64,000 nucleotides of DNA from VRUE01 sp963701265 (GCA_963701265.1 OY969581.1:1302001-1366000); one strand, 5' to 3'; positions 51,059-59,105 are shown, numbered from the stretch's first letter. Notes: generated by a model not told the origin, from the letters alone. Made by a program: numbers and translations.

Positions 51059-53287
51059 ATGAGCGCGACAAGAGCGAAATACGAGGCGGCCCAAATCGAG
51101 GCTGCGCGGCAGGCAGCCTGGGCCGAGCGTGATGCCTTTGCGACCCCGGAGGCGACCCCCGGAGCGCGGTCGATCTACATCAAGCCCTCGAGTCCCTTTA
51201 CCTCGGGCAAACTGCACATGGGCCACGTTCGCGATTACTCGATTGGCGACGCCTACGCGCGCTTCCGTCGTGCCCGCGGCGATGACGTCCTCTTCGGGTT
51301 CGGCTTCGATGCCTTCGGACTGCCGGCCGAGATGGCGGCGATCGAGCGCAAGATCCCGCCGGCGGACTGGGTTGAGAGCTGCGGTGAGCGGATGCTCGAG
51401 CAGATGCGGCAACTCGGCTTCTCCTTCGACTACGAGCGGGTCTTCTACAGCTCCGACGAGGCCCAGTACCGCTGGTCGCAGTGGCTTTTCGTGACCCTGC
51501 TCGAGGCTGGGCTGATCTACCGCGACGACACCACGGTCGACTGGTGCGACCACTGCCGCACGACCCTTGCCGCGCTGCAGGTCGAGGACGGGCGCTGCTG
51601 GCGCTGTCACAACGAGGTGCGGCTGATCCGTCGCCCGACCTGGTTCCTCCGCATCACGCCCTACCTGGAGGAGAACGACGCTCGCCTGCCCGAGCTGGAG
51701 CCCGACTGGGATGAGATCTCGCTCTCCACGCAGCGCTACATCCTCGGCCGCAGCGACGGGGTGGAGGCGGACCTCGAGGGCCCGGACGGGAAGACGTTGA
51801 CGGTCTTTACGCCTTACGGGGACCTGGTGACGGCGTCGACCTTTGTCCTGCTGTCCCCGCGAGTTCCGGATCTCGAGGGGTGGCCGATCGAGGCCGATGT
51901 CGCCAAGCAGCTCGACGAGCTCCGCTCTGGCGGCTGGGAGCGCAGTGCCCGCGACGCCAAGTCGGTTCCGCTGGTCGATACCGGCTTGACGGCGAGCGCT
52001 CCCTGGACCACTGAGCGTCTGCCCCTAGTCGTCTCCCCGCTGGTGGATGCTCGTTTTGGGCCCATCGCGGCGCTTGGAATTCCAGCGGTGGATGAGGCCG
52101 ACCTTGCTCTCGCCGGGCGCTTGGAGCGCGTGCCGGACGTCGATGCCGACCGAGCGGGCGCTGGGCCGTGGCCCGAGGCGCGCGAGGCCGTCCGCTACCG
52201 CGCCGCCGACTTCTCGATCTCGCGGCAGCGCTTCTGGGGAACGCCGATCCCGGTCATCAACTGCGAGAGCTGCGGCCCGGTGCCGGTCCCCGAGCAGGAT
52301 CTGCCGGTCGTGCTCCCGCGTGACATCGAGCCGACGGGGGAGGGCAACCCGCTGGCGGAGCGGGCCGAGTTCGTCGACGTCGCCTGTCCCCGCTGCGGCG
52401 AGCCGGCCAAGCGCGAGACCGACACGCTCGACTGCCATTTCGACGCGCTCTGGCTCTGGGTGCCCTCGGCGGTGCCACCCGAGGCGCGCGCCGAGGAGAT
52501 GTTCACCCACGCCGACCTGCAGCGCTGGCTGCCGTCGGAGCGACTCGTCGCCGGCGCCGACTCCGGCGGCTTTGTCTTTGACCAGCGCGTGGTCACCAAG
52601 GCGCTGCGCGACATTGGGCCCTTCTCGTTCATGGAGCACGGCGAGCCCTTCAGCGGCTGCCTCTTCCACGAGATGGTGATCGCCGACGGCCGCAAGATGA
52701 GCAAGCACCTGGGCAACGTGGTTGATCCCGATGCGCTGGTCGAGCAGTACGGCGCTGACACCGTCCGCCTCGCTGTCCTCTACGCCGCCGGCCCGGCCAA
52801 GACGCTCAACTGGAACGACGGCGCCTTGCGCTTTGCCTCGCGCTTCCTCCACAACGTCTGGGTCTATACCCAGGATCGCCTTGCCCGCCTCGAGGCAGCC
52901 GCTGAGGATCCCGAGGCCGCCGCCGACACGGCGTTCATGCGCGAGCGCCTCTGCAAGTGGTGCGACAACGGCCTCAGCCGCATCACCGCAGATCTGGAGG
53001 ACTTGCAGATGCACAAGGCGGTGCGCAACGTGACCCGGCTCTTCGAGCGCATTCAGGACTTCGAGAAGCGCGTGATCCAGCGCCGCGGCCAGCTCTCCCG
53101 TGCTGATGCCGAGGCCCAGGTGGCAGCCTTGAGGCTGCTCGCGCAGACACTGGCTCCGTTCGCCCCGCACGCGGCCGAGGCGCTGCTGCTGGCGAGCGGG
53201 AGTGAGGACGGCGAGGGTCTGCTGGGCCCCTGGCCCGAGCGGCTGATTCTCGCCGAGGCGCCTGCCGAGGCGCCGACCAGCGGCTGA
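51059..53287 (+). CDS. Divergent leucyl-tRNA-synthetase-like class I synthetase
   Basis: 742 residues, ATG 51059. Class I signatures: SGKLHMGHVRDYSIGDAY (HIGH) and GRKMSKHLGNVVDP (KMSKS, with His). GFDAFGLPAEMAAIE and KRETDTLDCHFDALW follow LeuRS order. Zinc-like pairs CDHC/CWRC, and CESC and CPRC later. The CP1 region (~225-388) is present but the editing motif TTRPDT reads FTPYGDL, and the 'EHAxxHLLY' segment is replaced by ADSGGFVFDQR. The anticodon-binding helices remain (MHKAVRNVTRLFERIQ). Total length is shorter than usual LeuRS (~800-870). It could be a paralogue with changed specificity or no editing rather than the main LeuRS. Confidence 0.85.
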   Translation: MSATRAKYEAAQIEAARQAAWAERDAFATPEATPGARSIYIKPSSPFTSGKLHMGHVRDYSIGDAYARFRRARGDDVLFGFGFDAFGLPAEMAAIERKIPPADWVESCGERMLEQMRQLGFSFDYERVFYSSDEAQYRWSQWLFVTLLEAGLIYRDDTTVDWCDHCRTTLAALQVEDGRCWRCHNEVRLIRRPTWFLRITPYLEENDARLPELEPDWDEISLSTQRYILGRSDGVEADLEGPDGKTLTVFTPYGDLVTASTFVLLSPRVPDLEGWPIEADVAKQLDELRSGGWERSARDAKSVPLVDTGLTASAPWTTERLPLVVSPLVDARFGPIAALGIPAVDEADLALAGRLERVPDVDADRAGAGPWPEAREAVRYRAADFSISRQRFWGTPIPVINCESCGPVPVPEQDLPVVLPRDIEPTGEGNPLAERAEFVDVACPRCGEPAKRETDTLDCHFDALWLWVPSAVPPEARAEEMFTHADLQRWLPSERLVAGADSGGFVFDQRVVTKALRDIGPFSFMEHGEPFSGCLFHEMVIADGRKMSKHLGNVVDPDALVEQYGADTVRLAVLYAAGPAKTLNWNDGALRFASRFLHNVWVYTQDRLARLEAAAEDPEAAADTAFMRERLCKWCDNGLSRITADLEDLQMHKAVRNVTRLFERIQDFEKRVIQRRGQLSRADAEAQVAALRLLAQTLAPFAPHAAEALLLASGSEDGEGLLGPWPERLILAEAPAEAPTSG

Positions 53288-53290
53288 CCT

Positions 53291-53316
53291 TCCTGGATAC
53301 TCAAAATTATCCAGGA
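53291..53316 (+). terminator. Terminator after the synthetase
   Basis: TCCTGGATA/TATCCAGGA, perfect, eight-base loop, four bases after the stop, followed by AAAC. Confidence 0.7.
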
Positions 53317-53320
53317 AAAC

Positions 53321-53350
53321 TTGACTGTTCCAGTCTAGGACCCATATAGT
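53321..53350 (+). promoter_or_regulatory. Promoter of the GNAT-like gene (leaderless)
   Basis: TTGACT, 18-base spacer, TATAGT. The GTG start lies six bases after the -10, so transcription should begin at or next to the start codon: a leaderless mRNA. Confidence 0.75.
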
Positions 53351-53356
53351 TTCGAT

Positions 53357-54196
53357 GTGTCAGTCGAAGGGAGCTTGCCGTTTGACGCGGTCGCCCTCGA
53401 CGAGGCCGAGAAGCAGTTCTGGAGGGGACTTTGGGACACGGCCTGCGAGGATGCCGTAGTCGATCTGGGGATCGACATGGTGCGATTCGGTCCAGTTGCC
53501 GCTGCCGTCGTTGCCGAGGAAGCGGCCGAGCCGGCGCTCAACTTCGTCCTCGGCGCGGGTGGCCCTGGCGCAATGGAGGACGGCTATCTGCCGGCCGCGG
53601 TGAGGTGGATGGAGCGCCACGATGTTGACTTTCGGGTCTCGTTGACCCCCGGCCTGCCGGAGTACGAGGCCGCCGAAAAGTGGTTGCAGCGTCATCGCTA
53701 CCGCCCTCTCGACGGGCCGATGAAGCTATTGCGAGATGGCTCGCCACCGCGCTTCGAGGCGCCCCCCGGGATAGACATCTACGAGCGGGTTGATCCCTGG
53801 GAAGACGAAGGCTTCGGTGATCCGCTGGCCGAGAGCCTGGGCTTTGCCAGTTGGGCTGCGACCTTCTTCCTCGACCTTCCCGGGACGCCCGATTGGCGCT
53901 GCTACTGCGCCGTTGATGGCGACGAGCCCTTGGCCTACGTCGCGATGTACGTGCACGGCGGTGTCGCCGTGCTGGCGCTTGCCTCGCGCTTGGTGGCGGA
54001 GCACGACGGCCTCGGCCAGCGCGCCGCCCTGCACCGCTGCATCAGCGATGCCGCGGCCGCCGGGTGTCAGACGATGGCGGTCGCCGAGGCGGGCTGTGCA
54101 CCCGCCGTAGGGGATCGCGAGAGCCTTGCTCGGGCCGGTTTCGAGGACGCCGCTCGAACCTTCGTCTGGCAGCCCCGCGCCCGCGTGCCGATGTAA
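53357..54196 (+). CDS. GNAT-like acetyltransferase family protein
   Basis: 279 residues, GTG 53357 without a ribosome site, consistent with leaderless translation. Two GNAT-like halves can be suspected: N-terminal (PALNFVLGAGGPGAMEDGYLPAAVRWMERH) and C-terminal (RCYCAVDGDEPLAYVAMYVHGGVAVLALASR...GQRAALHRCISDAAAAGCQTMAVAEA). The latter resembles the acetyl-CoA loop region, but the usual RxxGxG is only loosely met (DGLGQRAA). Substrate unknown. Confidence 0.7.
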   Translation: MSVEGSLPFDAVALDEAEKQFWRGLWDTACEDAVVDLGIDMVRFGPVAAAVVAEEAAEPALNFVLGAGGPGAMEDGYLPAAVRWMERHDVDFRVSLTPGLPEYEAAEKWLQRHRYRPLDGPMKLLRDGSPPRFEAPPGIDIYERVDPWEDEGFGDPLAESLGFASWAATFFLDLPGTPDWRCYCAVDGDEPLAYVAMYVHGGVAVLALASRLVAEHDGLGQRAALHRCISDAAAAGCQTMAVAEAGCAPAVGDRESLARAGFEDAARTFVWQPRARVPM

Positions 54197-54241
54197 ATGC
54201 AGGGACTTTGCATCGTTATTGGACTTTTGCACCAAAAAGAC

Positions 54242-54271
54242 TTGACCAGTGCATAGTAAATCTGTTATACG
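54242..54271 (+). promoter_or_regulatory. Promoter of an unassigned transcription unit
   Basis: TTGACC, 18-base spacer, TATACG; the sequence around it is AT-rich. Start of transcription is expected near 54278. Confidence 0.65.
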
Positions 54272-54359
54272 TATTTCCGCTGACGACCAAAGCGCCAAGT
54301 GGAGAGGTGGGGACCCAGTCGGGCGACTCGCCTTGCGATGGCTAAAGGAGTGACCAGTC

Positions 54360-54515
54360 ATGAGTCGAGTTGTTGGCCGTTCAAGGAGCATCAGGGAGGC
54401 GACGGTGTCGTGGGCATTGCCCCACCTCCAGCTCGCGACGCTGCCCGGTGCCACGGCCACATCGCCCTCCCACCTCTGGCAGCCTGGCCCCCGGAGAGGG
54501 GGGGCGGCCATGTAA
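54360..54515 (+). CDS. Possible 51-residue peptide within the unassigned transcript
   Basis: ATG 54360 to TAA, with AAAGGAG at 54344-54350. Sequence starts MSRVVGRSRSIREATVSW; Ser/Pro/Gly-rich, no signal peptide, no known motif. It overlaps another open frame, so coding status is doubtful. Confidence 0.25.
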   Translation: MSRVVGRSRSIREATVSWALPHLQLATLPGATATSPSHLWQPGPRRGGAAM

Positions 54516-54647
54516 TGGGCCATGGCGCTCGTGAGGCGTGACGTTGGGAAACCGGTCACGCCGGACAGTCGCGCCGGGGAGCGCAGTCAAAGGCCCCGAC
54601 GCAGCCGTAGCTCAGGCCAGAGCCCAGAACAGCGCTGGTCGGAGGTT

Positions 54648-54697
54648 GGGCCCGCCCCGCGGAAGCTGACACCGCCGGGGCGGGCCCACTCTTTTTT
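54648..54697 (+). terminator. Rho-independent terminator with U-tract
   Basis: GGGCCCGCCCCG/CGGGGCGGGCCC followed by ACTC and TTTTTT: the best intrinsic terminator in the window. Confidence 0.9.
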
Positions 54698-54710
54698 GCA
54701 CAAAGAAAGC

Positions 54711-54739
54711 TTGATCGATGCTCCTCCGCCTGCTATACC
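54711..54739 (+). promoter_or_regulatory. Promoter of threonine synthase
   Basis: TTGATC, 17-base spacer, TATACC; expected start near 54746, giving a leader of about 77 nt with a GGGCG/CGCCC hairpin before the ribosome site GGAGGAG. Confidence 0.7.
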
Positions 54740-54822
54740 CACCTGCTTATGGGAGACGTGGTGGGAGGAGGGTCGAGCGACGGGGGCGTAAGGCGCCCAG
54801 TACCCTGCTCGGAGGAGATTCG

Positions 54823-56115
54823 ATGCTGAACGCCGAGGACCGCACCCGCTCCTGCGCGACCGAACTGGTCTGCCGCGACTGTGGTCGCACCTACCCGCTG
54901 CTCGACACGGCCTTCAGGTGCCATGGCTGCGGCAACGGGCTCGACATCGACTACGACTACGAGCTGGCGAAAAAGCGCCTTGGCGAGATCCCGCCGGCCG
55001 AGCGCGAGATCAACATCTGGCGCTTCGAGGAGCTGCTGCCGATCACGGATGCCCGCGCCCAGGCCCGGGTCGGCCGCTACAGCGGTCGCACGCCGCTGAT
55101 CCACGCCGATCGGCTCGGCGCCGAACTCGGCCTCAAGAAGCTCTACCTCAAGGACGACAGCACTCAGCGGCCCAGCCTCTCCTACAAGGACCGGGTCGTC
55201 TCGATGGCCGTCGCCCGCCTGCTTGAGCTGGGCAAGGACGAGATCGGCTGTGTCTCGACCGGCAACGTCGGCACCTCTGTCTCCTCGCTCGCCGCCAAGG
55301 CGGGCGTTGCCGCCTACGTCTTCTACCCATCGAACATGGAGCGCGGCAAGGCCCGCGCCTGCCGGGCGTTGGGCGCCGCCGTGATCCAGCTTGACGGCAA
55401 CTACGACCAGGCCAACCGCGCCTGCCGTGAGCTGGCCCTGGCCAGCGGCATGCAGTTCACCAACATCACCCTGCGGCCGTTCTATGCCGAGGGGGCGAAG
55501 ACCGAGGCCTACGAGGTGGTTGAGCAGCTCGAGTGGGTCTCACCTGACCACTTCGTCATCCCGGCTGCCGGTGGCACGCTCTCCTCACGCGTGCACAAGG
55601 GCCTCAACGAGCTCGAGCTGGTCGGCCTGGCCGAGACCTCGGCTACCAAGATCAACGTCGCCCAGGCAGGGGGCTGTGACCCGATCGCGACCGCGATCCT
55701 CGAGAACGCGGACGAGATCGAGCCACAGACGCCAAGCACCGCCGCTCACTCGATCGCAATCGGTGCGCCCGGGGATGGGGCGCTGGTCGTCGATGCGGTG
55801 AAATCGCGTGGCGGTTCGGCCGCCTCGGTGACGGATCAGGAGATCTTCGAGGGGATCGACCTGCTCGGCGCCACGGAGGGCATCCTCACCGAGCCCGCCG
55901 GTGGCACCACGGTCGCCTGCACGGCAAAGCTCGCCAACGAAGGCAAGCTCGGCCCCGACGACACCGTCGTCGCAATCATCAGCGGCAATGGCTACAAGAC
56001 ACTCGACGAGCACCCCGAGAAGTCCTGGCCCGAAATGGTGGCTCCCGAGGTCGAGGCGATGAGCGAGGTTCTCAACGAGCTTCGCCAGCACGGCGTCGGC
56101 GCCACGCTCAGCTGA
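54823..56115 (+). CDS. thrC: Threonine synthase
   Basis: 430 residues, ATG 54823 with GGAGGAG six bases before. N-terminal zinc-ribbon-like CRDCGRTYPLLDTAFRCHGCG (Cys pairs at ~17-20 and ~34-37), then fold-type II PLP enzyme: SLSYKDRVVSMAVA with the Schiff-base Lys (~123), VSTGNVGTSVSSLAAKAG, and a phosphate-binding Gly-rich loop PAAGGTLSSRVHKG (~250). Converts O-phosphohomoserine to threonine. Threonine synthase is preferred over other fold-II lyases because of the zinc ribbon and the length. Has its own promoter at 54711. Confidence 0.88.
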   Translation: MLNAEDRTRSCATELVCRDCGRTYPLLDTAFRCHGCGNGLDIDYDYELAKKRLGEIPPAEREINIWRFEELLPITDARAQARVGRYSGRTPLIHADRLGAELGLKKLYLKDDSTQRPSLSYKDRVVSMAVARLLELGKDEIGCVSTGNVGTSVSSLAAKAGVAAYVFYPSNMERGKARACRALGAAVIQLDGNYDQANRACRELALASGMQFTNITLRPFYAEGAKTEAYEVVEQLEWVSPDHFVIPAAGGTLSSRVHKGLNELELVGLAETSATKINVAQAGGCDPIATAILENADEIEPQTPSTAAHSIAIGAPGDGALVVDAVKSRGGSAASVTDQEIFEGIDLLGATEGILTEPAGGTTVACTAKLANEGKLGPDDTVVAIISGNGYKTLDEHPEKSWPEMVAPEVEAMSEVLNELRQHGVGATLS

Positions 56116-56134
56116 GCGTGCTTTTCGTCACTGA

Positions 56135-56160
56135 TTGACTAGTCAGTCAACGGCTATAGT
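56135..56160 (+). promoter_or_regulatory. Operator and -10 box of the ETF-QO gene
   Basis: TTGACTAGTCAGTCAA (56135-56150) contains the palindrome TGACTAGTCA, and its outer TTGACT/AGTCAA are inverted. TATAGT (56155-56160) follows, and the ATG begins seven bases later (leaderless). The site resembles TetR-family fatty-acid regulator operators (FadR-like); inference. Confidence 0.6.
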
Positions 56161-56167
56161 GGCCGCG

Positions 56168-57904
56168 ATGGCAGGCGCCAACGGCAAGGTTGTTCCGGCG
56201 GATTTCCCGCCCCCGGTCGACGCGACCAAGGAGTTCGTCAAGCGCGGTCTCGACGCCGAGGACGAGCGGATCGAGATCGGCGTCGCGATCGTCGGCGGCG
56301 GTACTGCCGGGCTGGCCTGCGCCAACCGCCTGCTGCAGCTGCTCGGCGAGGACCCCGAGACGATGGAGAAGCTCGGCGAGGTTCCGGTCGCGGTGATCGA
56401 GAAGGCGAAGACCTGCGGCGGCCACAATCTTTCCGGCGCCGTGATGCGTCCCGGCCCCCTGGGGGAGCTCTTCCCCGACCTCAGTCGCGAGCAGTGGCGC
56501 CAGGAGGGCTTCGCCTTCGGCGAGGTGAAGAAGGAGGCGATCTACGCGCTGCCCAACGGCAAGTCGAAGATCCGCATCCCGCCGCCGCCACCGCAACGCA
56601 ACCACGGCAACGAGGTGATCTCCGTCGCCGCCCTTTGCCGCTACATGCAGACCCAGGCCGAGGAGGCCGGTGCCTACCTGCTGACCGAGACCGCGGCGAC
56701 GCAGCTGATCGTCGAGGACGGCGCCGTGCTCGGCGTGCGCTCGGGCGACAAGGGCCGCGGCAAAGAGGGCGAGGAGCTCGGCAACTTCGAGCCGGGCACC
56801 GACATTGCCGCCAAGGCCACGGTGCTGGCCGAGGGCTGCTGGGGCCACCTCACCGACGCCGCCGTGCGCGAGTTTGACCTCGACGAGGGGCGCGAGCCGC
56901 AGGTCTGGGAGCTCGGCGTCAAGGAGGTCTGGAAGGTCAAGGAGCCGCTCGACCGCGTGATCCACACGATCGCCGGTTGGCCGCTGAAGATCTCCGCCAA
57001 GTACCACCAGATCGGCGGCACCTGGATCTACCCGATGGTCGACGAGAAGACCGGCGAGGACCTGGTCTCGATCGGCCTCGTACTCGACCTCGACTACGCC
57101 GACGCGACCAGCTCGGCCCATGACTTCCTGCAGCAGTTCAAGACCCACCCGATGGTGCGCAAGATCCTCGCCGGCGGCGAGCGGGTCAGCTGGGGCGCCA
57201 AGGCGATCCCGGCCGGCGGCTACTGGGCGATGCCGAAGCTCTCGATGCCGGGCGCCGTGCTCGCTGGCGATGCGGCCGGGATGGTCAATCTGGCGGCGCT
57301 GAAGGGTGTCCACTACGCGATCAAGGCGGGGATGCTGGCGGCGGAGCAGATCTACGCCGCACTCAAGGAGGGCAGCAACGACTTCAGCGGCTACGAGGCC
57401 GCGGTCGAGGACTCGATCATCAAGAAGGACCTCTACGAACAGCGCAACACCCGCCAGCCCTTCCAGAAGGGCCTCCTCAAAGGCGGCCCTGCGGTCACCT
57501 CGATGGTCTTCACCAAGGGTCGTTTCCCGGGCGGTCGCTGGAAGCTGCACCGCAACGACGCCCAACCGATGTTCATCGGCGACAGCAAGGACGACTACCC
57601 CCAGCCCGACGGCGAGCTCACCTTCGACAAGCTCTCCAGCGTCTTCATCAGCGGCAACGCCACCCGCGACGACGCCCCCAACCACATCCGCGTGCAGAAG
57701 CGCGTCCCCCGCGAGGTCGCCGAGACCTGGCAGTGGATGTGCCCCGCCGGCGTCTACGAGATCCCCGACGACGCCCCCGAGAGTGGCGACATCGACGTGA
57801 TCGTCAACTACACCAACTGCGTCCAATGCGGCGCAATCACCGCCAAGGGCGGCCGCCTAACGACGCCCGAGGGCGGCGACGGCCCGCTTTACCAGAACAC
57901 TTAG
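56168..57904 (+). CDS. Electron-transfer flavoprotein-ubiquinone oxidoreductase
   Basis: 578 residues from ATG 56168 (a TTG at 56135 lies in the operator and is rejected). FAD site VAIVGGGTAGLACANRL (~39-55), CGGHNLSGAVMRPG, second FAD-binding GAVLAGDAAGMVNLAALKG (~363), membrane/quinone region and C-terminal iron-sulfur segment CPAGVYEI...NYTNCVQCGAI. It passes electrons from ETF (fatty-acid and amino-acid oxidation) to the quinone pool at the membrane. The usual fourth cluster cysteine (NCxxCxxC) is Ile here (NCVQCGAI), so the [4Fe-4S] cluster may be incomplete. Length matches the family. Confidence 0.92.
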   Translation: MAGANGKVVPADFPPPVDATKEFVKRGLDAEDERIEIGVAIVGGGTAGLACANRLLQLLGEDPETMEKLGEVPVAVIEKAKTCGGHNLSGAVMRPGPLGELFPDLSREQWRQEGFAFGEVKKEAIYALPNGKSKIRIPPPPPQRNHGNEVISVAALCRYMQTQAEEAGAYLLTETAATQLIVEDGAVLGVRSGDKGRGKEGEELGNFEPGTDIAAKATVLAEGCWGHLTDAAVREFDLDEGREPQVWELGVKEVWKVKEPLDRVIHTIAGWPLKISAKYHQIGGTWIYPMVDEKTGEDLVSIGLVLDLDYADATSSAHDFLQQFKTHPMVRKILAGGERVSWGAKAIPAGGYWAMPKLSMPGAVLAGDAAGMVNLAALKGVHYAIKAGMLAAEQIYAALKEGSNDFSGYEAAVEDSIIKKDLYEQRNTRQPFQKGLLKGGPAVTSMVFTKGRFPGGRWKLHRNDAQPMFIGDSKDDYPQPDGELTFDKLSSVFISGNATRDDAPNHIRVQKRVPREVAETWQWMCPAGVYEIPDDAPESGDIDVIVNYTNCVQCGAITAKGGRLTTPEGGDGPLYQNT

Positions 57905-57912
57905 CCTGGTTT

Positions 57913-57974
57913 GTTTTCTATTTTTTAGCCGGGAAAACCCAGTTCGACCAGGGCTAATTAGATTTATAGAAAAC
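57913..57974. repeat. AT-rich inverted repeat after ETF-QO
   Basis: GTTTTCTAT/ATAGAAAAC, 9-bp perfect arms 44 bases apart. Inside are TAGCC/GGCTA and GGG-AAAA-CCC, so a branched fold is possible. It may be the terminator of ETF-QO or a recombination/attachment remnant. Confidence 0.5.
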
Positions 57975-58034
57975 ATGATCTGAGCAAACTCATGTGGGCA
58001 ATCGGCCAAAGGTCCATTGGTCGATATCTTTAAC

Positions 58035-58063
58035 TTGACTACTCCGATAACTCGGTGTATTAA
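58035..58063 (+). promoter_or_regulatory. Promoter of the secreted-protein gene at 58309
   Basis: TTGACT, exactly 17-base spacer, TATTAA. Confidence 0.75.
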
Positions 58064-58069
58064 TTCAGG

Positions 58070-58308
58070 CGCGGAAGATCAACGCAGTGGTGGGGGCGGG
58101 AACCTCCAGCAGGGGGACCGTCTTAGCAGCGTCATAGGAACCCGCGGTCCGAGTGATGGACGGCAACTCCCTACGGGGACTCGTTTCTGTGGCCAGCTCA
58201 AGCACCCTGCGTGCAGTCGCGCCGTGGTTGGCACGGCCTGCGATCTGACGCACACCGTAACCAGACATGCCGGCGGTAAACCCGCCGGCCACCAAAAAGG
58301 AGAGTCAA
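58070..58308 (+). promoter_or_regulatory. Long structured leader (possible riboswitch)
   Basis: About 240 nt between promoter and start codon with no ORF. Hairpins GCCGTG/CACGGC (58221-58237) and GCCGGCGG/CCGCCGGC (58269-58289), the latter nine bases before the ribosome site AAGGAG. The pieces GCGGGAACC, CTCCCTACGGGGACTCGTTTC-like text (58169-58189) and CCAGCTCAAGC loosely recall the c-di-AMP (ydaO/yuaA) riboswitch. Weak by eye. Confidence 0.35.
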
Positions 58309-58974
58309 TTGAGACTCATCAAGATGCTGGGCCTGGCAATGGTCGCTGCGTGCGCCGTAACGGCGTTCGTCGGTGCGTCCACCGCTAGCGCCGTCGCTCA
58401 CAGTGAAATTGGGTTCTGCAAAGTAAACGAACCATTATTATGTGCCGCGGGCAACCTGCTGGGAGCGGGCACATTAAAAGCCCACTCCGCGAAAGCCGAA
58501 CTCAAAAACAATGCGTTCTTCAGCACTGCGGAGACCTGCGAATCGGACGTCTCCGTGACCGCTGCTGCAGTCGACAAAAATCCAATTAAAGGCACGATCC
58601 CCGTAGGCGGACTGACCTTTAGCAAATGCACAGGTCCGTGCACCACGGCCACGGCCACCAACCTTCCCTGGGAAGGCGAATTGAAAATGGCGACGGTCGG
58701 TGGTACCACCTATGAACTGTTCACCAAAAAAGGTGGCGCATTGCTTTCCGGTTGCACCTTCGGAACCAGCTGCGAATATGGTGTGCCGGCAGCCGGCGTC
58801 ACGCTCACCGGCGAAAACAGCGCCGAAGGCGGCGTATTCAAAGCTGCAGGCGTTACGCTGGAATACAAAAGCGGGAGCGGATCCTTCGTTTGTGGATCCA
58901 CCGGCACCTGGACTGCAACCTACACTGCCAGTCCTGCCAAATCCTGGTACCTCACGTTATTAGGTACTGCTTGA
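58309..58974 (+). CDS. Small secreted protein (distant relative of families 1/3)
   Basis: 221 residues from TTG 58309; AAGGAG is six bases upstream, whereas an ATG-type start at 58267 falls in a hairpin. Signal peptide MRLIKMLGLAMVAACAVTAF...ASA. Mature part starts VAHSEIGFCKVNEPLLC; eight cysteines in pairs (CTGPC, GCTFGTSC). Resembles families 1 and 3 in layout (KAHSAKAELKNNAFFSTAETC, LTFSKCTGPC) and uses TTA, AAA and GAA. It precedes the third A-B pair, as family 1 does in the other cassettes. Function unknown. Confidence 0.85.
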   Translation: MRLIKMLGLAMVAACAVTAFVGASTASAVAHSEIGFCKVNEPLLCAAGNLLGAGTLKAHSAKAELKNNAFFSTAETCESDVSVTAAAVDKNPIKGTIPVGGLTFSKCTGPCTTATATNLPWEGELKMATVGGTTYELFTKKGGALLSGCTFGTSCEYGVPAAGVTLTGENSAEGGVFKAAGVTLEYKSGSGSFVCGSTGTWTATYTASPAKSWYLTLLGTA

Positions 58975-59006
58975 GCAGCTGAAGGATCAGTTGATTAAGG
59001 GTTGAG

Positions 59007-59039
59007 CATGGGGGGCCGGACACCGTCTGGCCCCCCATG
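59007..59039 (+). terminator. Terminator after small secreted protein
   Basis: CATGGGGGGCC/GGCCCCCCATG, perfect 11-bp arms. Confidence 0.75.
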
Positions 59040-59105
59040 ACTTGTGGCACAGGCCATGGGCAGCCGGCCGGCGCGTGCCGTCTGCTATAAAAACTTCTTG
59101 GGATC

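Larger units (their letters stand above)
54278..54697 (+). ncRNA. Unassigned transcript of about 420 nt (RNA or small peptide gene)
   Basis: Bounded by a good promoter (54242-54271) and a U-tract terminator (54648-54697). Contains a 7-bp hairpin GCGTGAC/GTCACGC near 54535-54560 and a GCTC/GAGC stem near 54611. A 51-codon frame (54360-54515) has AAAGGAG nine bases upstream, and another frame from ATG 54338 stays open to 54541; neither peptide resembles a known family. RNase P, tmRNA, SRP and 6S signatures were sought by eye and not found. Identity unknown. Confidence 0.45.

Noticed and set aside
54606..54640. tRNA-like D-arm text GTAGCTCAGGCCAGAGC
   Set aside because: No acceptor, anticodon or T-arm pairing can be built around it.
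54278..54697. RNase P RNA, tmRNA, SRP RNA or 6S RNA identity for the unassigned transcript
   Set aside because: None of the conserved blocks of these RNAs (such as GAGGAAAGTCC or the tmRNA tRNA-like ends) is present.
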